Of a DNA stretch of 14,786 nt, positions 7,255 to 14,718 are shown piece by piece. Made by a program: the position numbers and the translations under genes. A model generated the notes under the pieces. It worked only from the letters and a program-made list of their open reading frames with translations, searched no databases and was not told the origin of the DNA. How positions within the stretch are numbered: position 1 is the stretch's first letter; the number at the start of each line of letters is the position of its first letter. The stretch covers positions 1-14,786 of the forward strand of contig JAFGSQ010000028.1 in the NCBI GenBank assembly GCA_016934535.1, given 5' to 3'. This stretch comes from a candidate division WOR-3 bacterium. Its GTDB lineage: Bacteria; SDB-A.

Positions 7255-10200
7255 TTGAAATACAACTATTTTTCAAGATCGCAGAAGGACCAGAACGCAG
7301 ACCTAAGTATAGATTTGCTGAAATTGAGTGTTGCCTCGCCTACTGTTATTCGTGACTGGTCTAACGGCGAAGTCATAAATTCCGAGACAATAAATTACAG
7401 GACGCAAAAACCCGAGCCGGGCGGACTCTTTTGCGAAAAAATATTCGGACCCGTTAAGGATTTTGAATGTAACTGCGGAAAATACAAACACGTAAGATAC
7501 AGAGGCGTTGTCTGCGAAAGATGCGGAGTGGAAGTTACGAGCTCGAAAAGCAGAAGAGAGAGGATGGGACACATCGAACTCGCGGTACCCGTTGCGCATA
7601 TATGGTTTTATAAAGTGACACCGAGCAGAATAGCTCTTCTTTTGAACATGACGCAGGACATGCTTCAGAGAGTATTGTTTTACGAAGCCTACATTGTTTT
7701 AAACCCGGGAAATCTCGGCGATGACAATCCGTACGCTGTCAAAAAAGGAGGCTTTCTTTCAGAAGAACAAAAAAGCGAGATTGAAGAAAAAGTTGAAGAA
7801 GGCCTCTTCAAAAGCCTGAAGCTCGGAATAGGAGGAGAAGGAATCAGAGAAGCTCTGCAGGACCTGGACCTTGAAAAACTGACGGCAGATCTGAGATCCA
7901 GAATTAAAATAGAAAAATCCGAAGACGCCAAAACCAAGATGCTGAAAAGACTGAAAGTTGTTGAAGCTTTTCGGAATTCAAGCAATCATCCTGAAGACAT
8001 GATCCTGACTGTAATCCCTGTGATTCCTCCTGAATTGAGACCTCTCGTAGCTCTCGACGGGGGAAGATTCGCATCAAGCGATTTGAACGATCTTTACCGG
8101 CGGGTGATCTCGAGGAATAACAGGCTGAAAAGTCTCATAAACATAAAAGCTCCCGATATAATTATAAGAAATGAAATGAGAATGCTTCAAGACGCCGTGG
8201 ATGCTCTTTTTGACAATTCGAGGAGAGCGAAGAACGTCAGGGGGAAAGGCAATAAACCGCTAAGATCTCTTGCGGACGTGCTGAAAGGAAAGCAAGGCAG
8301 GTTCAGATCAAATCTTCTCGGAAAAAGGGTTGACTACTCGGGAAGATCAGTAATAGTTGTCGGCCCGAAGCTCAAAATCCATCAATGCGGGCTTCCGAAA
8401 GAGATAGCACTCGAACTTTACAAACCGTTCATAATCCGGAAACTGGAGGAGAGAGGACACGCTCAATCAATAAAAGGAGCGGAGAGACTCCTGGAAAAGG
8501 GGTCCCCTGAAGTATGGAGCATACTCGAGGAAATCGTTAAGGATCATCCCGTGATGCTCAACAGAGCTCCGACATTGCACAGACTCGGCATTCAGGCTTT
8601 TCAGCCGGTATTGATTGACGAGAAAGCCATTCAGGTTCATCCGCTGGTCTGCACGGCTTTCAACGCCGACTTTGACGGCGATCAGATGGCTGTCCATCTT
8701 CCGCTGTCATATGAAGCCCAGGCCGAAGCCTATCTTCTTATGATGTCCTCGAACAACCTTCTTTCTCCATCCAACGGTGCTCCCATTGTGGCTCCAACGA
8801 AAGACTTGGTTCTAGGAATATATTATCTTACGAAAGGAAAAGAGAAGGCCGAAGGCGAGGGCAAACATTTTTCCAGTGTTGAAGAGATAGACATGGCGCG
8901 GGAATTCAGCGATCTCGACCTTCACGCACATATAAAATATCCCGTCGCCGGAAGAATAATCGGAGTTAATGAAAAAGGAAGGGACGAAGACAGGGTCGTA
9001 ACCAAGGAAATAATAACAACGACCCCCGGAAGAGTCATATTCAATCAGATACTGCCTGAAGGAATGCCGTTTTATAATATAGTCATTGAAAAGAAAATAC
9101 TCGCCGGAATTATTGCCAACGTCAATTATATGTTCGGCAACGAGAGAACCGCAAAGTTTTTGGACGACTTAAAGGATCTCGGATTTCATTTCGCCACTTT
9201 CTCCGGTGTGACTTTCGGCATGTATGATCTTGTTGATACACCTGAAAGACCTTCGATTTTGAAAAGAACACAGACTGAAGTAGATAAAATCAGAGACAAT
9301 TTCAAAAAGGGTGAAATCACCGAGAATGAAAAATACCAGAGAACAATAGAAGCGTGGACCAAAGCTACAAACGAAGTTGAAGAACGCATGATAGAAACCT
9401 TTCAAGCGGACAGAAAAGGTTTCAATCCGATTTACATGATGGTCAATTCCGGCGCAAGAGGAAGCAGGGAACAGGTCAGACAGCTTGCGGGTGTGAGAGG
9501 ATTAATGACTCGACCTCAAAAAAAGATCACGGGTCAAAAAGGAGAGATCATTGAATCCCCTGTGCTGTCGAATTTCAAAGAGGGATTGAAGGTGCTCGAA
9601 TACTTCATTTCGTCTCACGGAGCGAGAAAGGGGCTGACAGATACGGCGTTGAAGACTTCGGAAGCCGGTTATCTGACGAGAAGGCTGATCGATGTCGCTC
9701 AGGATGTGATAATTACGGAACCTGACTGCGGGACAATAAAAGGACTTGAAATGCAGGCTCTGACAGAAGGCGGAGAAATTATTGAACCTCTGTCTGACAG
9801 AATCGAGGGAAGATTTGCCCTCGACGACATAGAGGACCCGCAGACTCACGAAGTGATAGTCCATGAAGGTGAAGTGATGTCAAAAGAACTCGCGCTCAAA
9901 ATTGAGTACAGAAATATAAGCAAAGTAAAAATCAGATCGGTTTTGACTTGTGAAGCAGAGAAAGGTTTATGCCAGAAGTGCTATGGAAAAGATCTTTCGA
10001 CGGGGAAAACGGTTTCCATAGGCGAAGCCGTCGGAATTATTGCCGCACAGTCAATAGGAGAACCAGGCACACAGCTTACTCTGAGAACATTCCACATCGG
10101 AGGAACCGCCACTCGTATAGCACAGCAATCCATCGTAAAATCAATAATCACCGGAGCGGTCAAGTTTCAGAAAGTTAAAACCATAAAACGAGATATTGAC

Positions 10201-11430
10201 GAAAAAAGGATAGTCATCTCACGTAACGGAGAAATTATAATCAAGGGCAGAGAACGCGAAGTGACTCACAAGATACCTCACGGTTCCGTGCTTTTGGCCG
10301 TAGAGGGGGCTTACGTAGACACGGACACACCTCTCTATGAATGGGATCCTTTTTCCGATCCTATACTGTCCGAAACTAACGGTATAGTCAGGTACAAAGA
10401 CCTTATTGATAACCTGACCATGAGATATGAAACTCATCCGCAAACCGGAGAAAAGCAGGTTCTCGTTGTCGAGCATAAAGAAAGAGGTCTTATTCCGGCA
10501 CTGGAAATTGAACCTTCAGAGACCAGCAGAAAAAAACAGGTCGCTTTGGTCCCTATCGGAACTTATATCATTGTCGAGAATGGAAAGAGGGTCACTCCCG
10601 GAGACATAATCGGTAAAATTCCGAGAGAAAGCAGCAGAAGCAGGGACATAACTGCAGGATTGCCTAGAGTTGAAGAGCTCTTCGAAATGAGAAGACCCAA
10701 AAATGCGGCAATAATTTCGGAAATCAGGGGAGAAGTCAAATTTATGGACACGACAAAAGGAGCCAAAGCCATAAAAATCGTCAGTGAAGTGGGTGACGAT
10801 AAAGAATACGTGGTTCCATACGGTAAACACATACTTGTTCACGAAGGACAATTCGTTGAAGGAGGAGAAAAACTCACAGACGGACAAGTATACCCTCCGG
10901 ATATACTTCAGGCTAAAGGGCCTCTCGCGGTTCAGGAATTTCTTCTCAACGAAGTACAGGAAGTATACAGGCTCCAGGGAGTTAAAATAGCCGATCGTCA
11001 TATAGCTCTTATTATCAGACAACTTCTGAGAAGGGTAAAAATTGAAGATTCGGGGGACACAAATCTCATAGAGGGCGAAATAGTTGACAGCAAAACTGTT
11101 ACGTTTGAAAATAACAGAATATTAAAAGCCGGAGGAAAACCGGCGACTTACAGATACATACTGCTGGGTGTGACCAAAACTGCTTTGACGGCAGAGAGTT
11201 TTATATCGGCGGCGAGTTTCCAGGAAACAACAAAAGTGTTGACATCGGCTGCCATTGAAGGTAAGAGAGACACTCTGGAAGGGATCAAAGAAAACGTCAT
11301 AGTCGGCAATTTGATACCTGCGGGCACAGGTTTGAGAATTTACAGAGCCATAAGGGTCGAAGGCGAGGAAGACGTCGAAGAAAAGAAAGAGGACTCTGTC
11401 GTTATACTGAGTACAGAAGAACAGAAATAG
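7255..11430 (+). CDS. rpoC: DNA-directed RNA polymerase subunit beta'
   Basis: Beta' subunit with the catalytic magnesium site, NADFDGDQMAVH (Asp472, Asp474, Asp476). The protein has 1391 residues, close to the Escherichia coli length. The N-terminal zinc site uses Cys72, Cys74, Cys87 and Cys90 (CNCGKY ... VCERCGVEV). The second zinc site uses Cys825, Cys899, Cys906 and Cys909. The bridge helix begins GARGSREQVRQLAG (from 733). The trigger loop region is GEAVGIIAAQSIGEPGTQLT (from 923) through TFHIGG. An insertion of about 180 residues (950-1130) separates its halves, matching the SI3 position. RPQKKITGQKGEIIESP (753-769) has extra residues compared with Escherichia coli. The C terminus has FISAASFQETTKVLT and an acidic tail. 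rpsL follows after 39 nt. Confidence 0.97.
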   Translation: MKYNYFSRSQKDQNADLSIDLLKLSVASPTVIRDWSNGEVINSETINYRTQKPEPGGLFCEKIFGPVKDFECNCGKYKHVRYRGVVCERCGVEVTSSKSRRERMGHIELAVPVAHIWFYKVTPSRIALLLNMTQDMLQRVLFYEAYIVLNPGNLGDDNPYAVKKGGFLSEEQKSEIEEKVEEGLFKSLKLGIGGEGIREALQDLDLEKLTADLRSRIKIEKSEDAKTKMLKRLKVVEAFRNSSNHPEDMILTVIPVIPPELRPLVALDGGRFASSDLNDLYRRVISRNNRLKSLINIKAPDIIIRNEMRMLQDAVDALFDNSRRAKNVRGKGNKPLRSLADVLKGKQGRFRSNLLGKRVDYSGRSVIVVGPKLKIHQCGLPKEIALELYKPFIIRKLEERGHAQSIKGAERLLEKGSPEVWSILEEIVKDHPVMLNRAPTLHRLGIQAFQPVLIDEKAIQVHPLVCTAFNADFDGDQMAVHLPLSYEAQAEAYLLMMSSNNLLSPSNGAPIVAPTKDLVLGIYYLTKGKEKAEGEGKHFSSVEEIDMAREFSDLDLHAHIKYPVAGRIIGVNEKGRDEDRVVTKEIITTTPGRVIFNQILPEGMPFYNIVIEKKILAGIIANVNYMFGNERTAKFLDDLKDLGFHFATFSGVTFGMYDLVDTPERPSILKRTQTEVDKIRDNFKKGEITENEKYQRTIEAWTKATNEVEERMIETFQADRKGFNPIYMMVNSGARGSREQVRQLAGVRGLMTRPQKKITGQKGEIIESPVLSNFKEGLKVLEYFISSHGARKGLTDTALKTSEAGYLTRRLIDVAQDVIITEPDCGTIKGLEMQALTEGGEIIEPLSDRIEGRFALDDIEDPQTHEVIVHEGEVMSKELALKIEYRNISKVKIRSVLTCEAEKGLCQKCYGKDLSTGKTVSIGEAVGIIAAQSIGEPGTQLTLRTFHIGGTATRIAQQSIVKSIITGAVKFQKVKTIKRDIDEKRIVISRNGEIIIKGREREVTHKIPHGSVLLAVEGAYVDTDTPLYEWDPFSDPILSETNGIVRYKDLIDNLTMRYETHPQTGEKQVLVVEHKERGLIPALEIEPSETSRKKQVALVPIGTYIIVENGKRVTPGDIIGKIPRESSRSRDITAGLPRVEELFEMRRPKNAAIISEIRGEVKFMDTTKGAKAIKIVSEVGDDKEYVVPYGKHILVHEGQFVEGGEKLTDGQVYPPDILQAKGPLAVQEFLLNEVQEVYRLQGVKIADRHIALIIRQLLRRVKIEDSGDTNLIEGEIVDSKTVTFENNRILKAGGKPATYRYILLGVTKTALTAESFISAASFQETTKVLTSAAIEGKRDTLEGIKENVIVGNLIPAGTGLRIYRAIRVEGEEDVEEKKEDSVVILSTEEQK

Positions 11431-11469
11431 AAAACGAAATATTATAAATTTACTTTTTTGGAGGAAACA

Positions 11470-11844
11470 ATGCCCACGATAAATCAGCTCGTGAGAAAAG
11501 GAAGAAAGAAAATAGTCAAGAAGACAAAAGCACCCGCGCTGACCAAATGCCCCCAGAAGAGAGGTGTTTGCGTCAGAGTATATACGACGAGCCCGAAAAA
11601 ACCCAATTCGGCTCTCAGAAAAGTTGCTCGCGTGAGACTCAGCAACGGTTATGAAGTCACCGCGTACATACCCGGTGAAGGTCATAACCTCCAGGAACAT
11701 TCCACAGTCTTGATCAGAGGTGGAAGGGTGAAGGATCTTCCGGGCGTCAGATATCACATTGTCAGAGGTGTTCTCGACTCAGCGGGCGTCGAGGGCCGCA
11801 AGCAAAGTAGATCTCTTTACGGGACAAAAAAGGCAAAGAAATAA
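11470..11844 (+). CDS. rpsL: 30S ribosomal protein S12
   Basis: S12 (124 residues, exactly the common length) sits at the decoding centre and helps control fidelity. The protein begins [14 protein letters not shown]. It keeps the streptomycin-linked lysines in [13 protein letters not shown] (Lys43, Lys44) and [14 protein letters not shown] (Lys88), as well as Asp89, the residue methylthiolated by RimO in other bacteria. This pattern is that of a streptomycin-sensitive S12. The ATG at 11470 is chosen because GGAGG (11460-11464) precedes it; a TTG at 11458 overlaps that site and would add four residues foreign to the family. rpsG follows after 12 nt. Confidence 0.97.
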   Translation: MPTINQLVRKGRKKIVKKTKAPALTKCPQKRGVCVRVYTTSPKKPNSALRKVARVRLSNGYEVTAYIPGEGHNLQEHSTVLIRGGRVKDLPGVRYHIVRGVLDSAGVEGRKQSRSLYGTKKAKK

Positions 11845-11856
11845 CCGGAGGAACCG

Positions 11857-12330
11857 ATGTCCAGAAAACACAAAACGTATAAAAGAATCATACCGCCAGA
11901 TCCGAATTTCAACAGTGAACTCGTAAGTAAATTCGTCAACGTCGTGATGAAGAGAGGTAAAAAGGGAACGGCCGAAACAATAGTGTACGGCGCTCTAGAC
12001 ATTGTCGCTCAGAAACTTAAAATCGCCGATCCCATAGAAATTTTCGAAAAGGCTGTCAATAACGTCAAACCGACTATAGAAGTAAAACCGAGGAGAATAG
12101 GCGGCGCGACATATCAGATTCCCGTGGATGTTCCCACAAACAGACGAATAGCGCTTGCGATAAGATGGCTTCTCAGTTCGGCCAGAGCGAGAAGCGAGAA
12201 AACTATGAAGGAAAGACTTGCAGCAGAATTTATAGCCGCGAGCAACAAAGAGGGAACCGCGATAAAGAAAAAAGAAGATACTCACAAGATGGCTGAAGCC
12301 AACAAAGCTTTTGCCAGCTACATGTGGTAA
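11857..12330 (+). CDS. rpsG: 30S ribosomal protein S7
   Basis: S7 (157 residues, normal length) nucleates assembly of the 16S rRNA 3' domain and lines the E site. It begins MSRKHKTYKRIIPPDPNFNS and has the family core IEVKPRRIGGATYQIPVDV (about 74-92), RRIALAIRWLL, and the typical aromatic end FASYMW. The start at 11857 follows CGGAGGAA. In Escherichia coli, S7 represses its own synthesis through the rpsL-rpsG gap; here that gap is only 12 nt, so the same site cannot exist in that form. A strong terminator lies 31 nt beyond the stop. Confidence 0.97.
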   Translation: MSRKHKTYKRIIPPDPNFNSELVSKFVNVVMKRGKKGTAETIVYGALDIVAQKLKIADPIEIFEKAVNNVKPTIEVKPRRIGGATYQIPVDVPTNRRIALAIRWLLSSARARSEKTMKERLAAEFIAASNKEGTAIKKKEDTHKMAEANKAFASYMW

Positions 12331-12361
12331 TTTTTTACCTTTAACTCAGAAAACTAATAAG

Positions 12362-12404
12362 CGGCAGCATAACGGGAAGACCAAGACGTGCTGCCGGTTT
12401 TTTT
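12362..12404 (+). terminator. Intrinsic terminator after rpsG, before the EF-G gene
   Basis: CGGCAGCA (12362-12369) is the exact complement of TGCTGCCG (12389-12396). The 19-nt loop is followed by G and seven T (12398-12404). A GC-rich perfect 8-bp stem with an immediate T run is a classical Rho-independent terminator. It divides the str operon, which in most bacteria runs without a break from rpsL to tuf. It may act as a partial terminator, letting some transcription reach the EF-G gene. Confidence 0.85.
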
Positions 12405-12429
12405 AACGGACGGATTGTTTTAGCAAATT

Positions 12430-14499
12430 ATGAGAAGTATTAGAAATATAGGCATAATAGCCCACATAGACGCGGGTAAGACGACTACGACCGAAAGAAT
12501 GCTGTTTTATTCCGGAAAGACGCACAAAATGGGTGAAGTAGACGAGGGAAGTGCGACTACGGATTATCTCGATCAGGAGAAAGAAAGAGGGATAACCATC
12601 ACTTCTGCAGTCGTTTCCCTTTTGTGGAAAAAAGCAAACATAAACATCATAGACACTCCAGGTCATGTTGATTTCACTGGTGAAGTCGAAAGATCTTTGA
12701 GAGTTCTGGACGGATCTGTTGTGATTTTCAGCGCGGTCGAAGGCGTGGAATCCCAGTCTGAAACTGTATGGCATCAGGCCGATAAATATAAAACACCGAG
12801 AATAGTCTATGTTAACAAACTTGACAGAATCGGAGCGGATTTCAAATCCGTCGTCAACGAAATAAAAGAGAAGTTTTCGCAGTTTCCCCTCATAGTCAAC
12901 ATTCCTTACGGGTACGAAGAAAATTTTACGGGTGTGGCTGACGTGATAGAGAGAAAAATCCTTGTCTGGAACCGTTCGACGGACGGCTCAAGTTTTGAAA
13001 TTAAAGCTACAGACGAAAAAACAACCGCTGAAATTGAAAACCAGAGAAATTTCCTAATAGATTATCTTTCCGATTTCAACGACGAGATAGCAGATCAGTT
13101 CATAAACTCAGGCGACGCCGACAACGATCTCATCAAATCGGAAATCAGAAAATTGACGATTCAGGGAAAAATTGTCCCTGTTCTCTGCGGGGCTTCGCGC
13201 AGGAACGTTGGCGTTCAGCCGCTGCTCGACGCAGTGATGGATTATCTTCCTTCCCCTTTGGATGCAAAAGAGATTGAAGTTCTCACCGCAAAATACGGCA
13301 GGTCTAAGAAAATCACTCTCGATCCGGAAAATCCCTTCCTCGGTCTTGTTTTTAAAATAATCCTTGACGAGCACGTCGGAAAAGTCCATTTCGTAAGAGT
13401 TTACGAGGGGAAATTGAAGACTAAACAAACGGTAATAAATCTGACAACGTCAAAAAATGAAGTTGTCCAAAAAATATTCAGAATATACGCGGACAAAAGA
13501 GTCGAAAGAGATGTCGCTTTGATGGGAGACATAGTAGGAGTGACGGGGCTGAAGAACTCTTTCACAGGAAATACTCTGAGCGAAGAAAGCAGGGATTTTC
13601 TTCTTGAAGAACCGACTTTTCCCGAACCGATAGTATCTGTAGCGGTCGAACCGAAGGCTTCGGCTCATTTTGACAGACTGTGCGAAACTCTCAATCTTTT
13701 TACCCAGGAAGATCCGACGTTTAAATTTGCCGAGGACAAAGAGACCGGACAACTCATCATTTCAGGGATGGGTGAACTATATATTGATGTTCTCGCCGAA
13801 AGACTCAAACGTGATTTTAAAATTCCCGTCAAACTCGGAAATCCGAGAGTGGCTTACAGGGAAAGCACAGGTAAAACGCAAAAAATGACTTCGGACATAA
13901 TCAAGAATATTGGCGGAAAGAAACACACCGTGAGAGTGTCACTTGAGGTAAGACCTCTTGAAAATCACAAAAATGTTTTCATAGTTCCCAAGGATTGGAA
14001 ATTCAACGAAAATAATTCCGTCAGAAAAGCCGTCGAAGAATACGCCGAAGAATTCAAAAGTTATTATTTTCCAGGGCCTATCGCCGGATTTCCTTTAATG
14101 GGTGTTGAGTGCAGACTTCTGAATGTAGAGACCGACGAAGACGCCAACGAGACAGTCGTGTTGTCTTCGCTCGAAGAAGTTTTCGAAAAGGCCTGCGCCG
14201 CGGCGGATCCTGTTGTTTTAGAGCCGCTCATGAACCTGGAAATATTCGTTCCGGACGATTATTTTGGTGAAGTTATAAAAAGCCTTCATTCACTCTCTGC
14301 GGAAATATCACACATCGAAGATAAAAAGAAATACAAACTCGTTCACGCACAGGTTCCGCTGTCAAAAACATTCGGCTACGCCTCTGCCATAAGAAGCCTT
14401 ACCAAGGGAAAAGCAAGCTACACCATGCAGTTTTTGAAATATGAAAAACTGTCTGAGCACGATAAAGATTTCCTGATGAAAAAGATCCGCGGTTACTGA
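12430..14499 (+). CDS. fusA: Elongation factor G family GTPase, EF-G2 (mtEFG2/spdEFG2)-like, in the fusA position
   Basis: A 689-residue translational GTPase. The G domain is intact: AHIDAGKT (11-18), QEKERGITI (49-57), DTPGH (75-79), NKLD (129-132). Domain II (about 300-400), III (about 401-478), IV and V follow. Several features point to the EF-G2 recycling type instead of the translocase: short N terminus (MRSIRNIGI), YSGKTHKMGEVDEG after the P-loop, IGGKKHTVRV replacing the domain IV GGxGQYGxV motif, no histidine between residues 514 and 619 where the translocase has its tip histidine, and VVLEPLMNLE (596-605). The start is fixed by an in-frame TAG at 12421-12423; no Shine-Dalgarno site is visible. 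It lies behind a terminator and before a second tuf. EF-G family membership is certain; the subtype is from remembered sequences. Confidence 0.93.
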   Translation: MRSIRNIGIIAHIDAGKTTTTERMLFYSGKTHKMGEVDEGSATTDYLDQEKERGITITSAVVSLLWKKANINIIDTPGHVDFTGEVERSLRVLDGSVVIFSAVEGVESQSETVWHQADKYKTPRIVYVNKLDRIGADFKSVVNEIKEKFSQFPLIVNIPYGYEENFTGVADVIERKILVWNRSTDGSSFEIKATDEKTTAEIENQRNFLIDYLSDFNDEIADQFINSGDADNDLIKSEIRKLTIQGKIVPVLCGASRRNVGVQPLLDAVMDYLPSPLDAKEIEVLTAKYGRSKKITLDPENPFLGLVFKIILDEHVGKVHFVRVYEGKLKTKQTVINLTTSKNEVVQKIFRIYADKRVERDVALMGDIVGVTGLKNSFTGNTLSEESRDFLLEEPTFPEPIVSVAVEPKASAHFDRLCETLNLFTQEDPTFKFAEDKETGQLIISGMGELYIDVLAERLKRDFKIPVKLGNPRVAYRESTGKTQKMTSDIIKNIGGKKHTVRVSLEVRPLENHKNVFIVPKDWKFNENNSVRKAVEEYAEEFKSYYFPGPIAGFPLMGVECRLLNVETDEDANETVVLSSLEEVFEKACAAADPVVLEPLMNLEIFVPDDYFGEVIKSLHSLSAEISHIEDKKKYKLVHAQVPLSKTFGYASAIRSLTKGKASYTMQFLKYEKLSEHDKDFLMKKIRGY

Positions 14500-14532
14500 C
14501 GCTATGTTTCGACTTGTAGAGATAAAATATGC

Positions 14533-14560
14533 TTGACAGGATTTTAAAAATATGTCAAAT
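14533..14560 (+). promoter_or_regulatory. Possible promoter for the second tuf
   Basis: A perfect -35 box TTGACA (14533-14538) is followed after 16 nt by TCAAAT (14555-14560), four of six matches to TATAAT. It lies in the 219-nt AT-rich gap after the EF-G gene, where a promoter for tuf would be expected. The TTGACA is also one arm of an inverted repeat with TGTCAA (14553-14558), so it might instead be an operator or a weak hairpin ending the EF-G transcript (TTTTT at 14569-14573). Confidence 0.4.
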
Positions 14561-14603
14561 TCATAGTCTTTTTGATTACATCCGCAAGGATTCTATTTAT
14601 CTG

Positions 14604-14633
14604 AATTAAGTTATAATTTTTTATAAGTTAATT
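14604..14633. repeat. AT-only inverted repeat around a TATAAT box upstream of tuf
   Basis: AATTAAGTTATAA (14604-14616) and TTATAAGTTAATT (14621-14633) are inverted copies with a single G-G mismatch around a TTTT centre. The left arm overlaps a perfect TATAAT (14612-14617), a possible -10 box, although no good -35 box lies at the right distance. The symmetry could be a protein-binding site over the promoter, an easily melted start region, or chance in very AT-rich DNA. Confidence 0.4.
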
Positions 14634-14718
14634 GGATTAGCTATTTTTGGGTCTATTGGCGATTTAGTGATACTTTGAAGATAAAAACTCAACTTTATGT
14701 TCAACAAAGGAGAGGGAT

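Noticed and set aside
11458-11469. Extended rpsL start at TTG 11458
   Set aside because: It overlaps the GGAGG site used by ATG 11470, and S12 normally begins MPTINQL.
11431-11469. TATAAA in the rpoC-rpsL gap as a promoter
   Set aside because: No -35 box at a workable distance; AT-rich spacer only.
12416-12443. Promoter-like TTGTTT and TATTAG at the EF-G start
   Set aside because: A transcript from it would begin inside the gene after the ATG, and the boxes are weak.
14504-14536. Ten-codon reading frame after the EF-G gene
   Set aside because: No ribosome site and too short to separate from chance.
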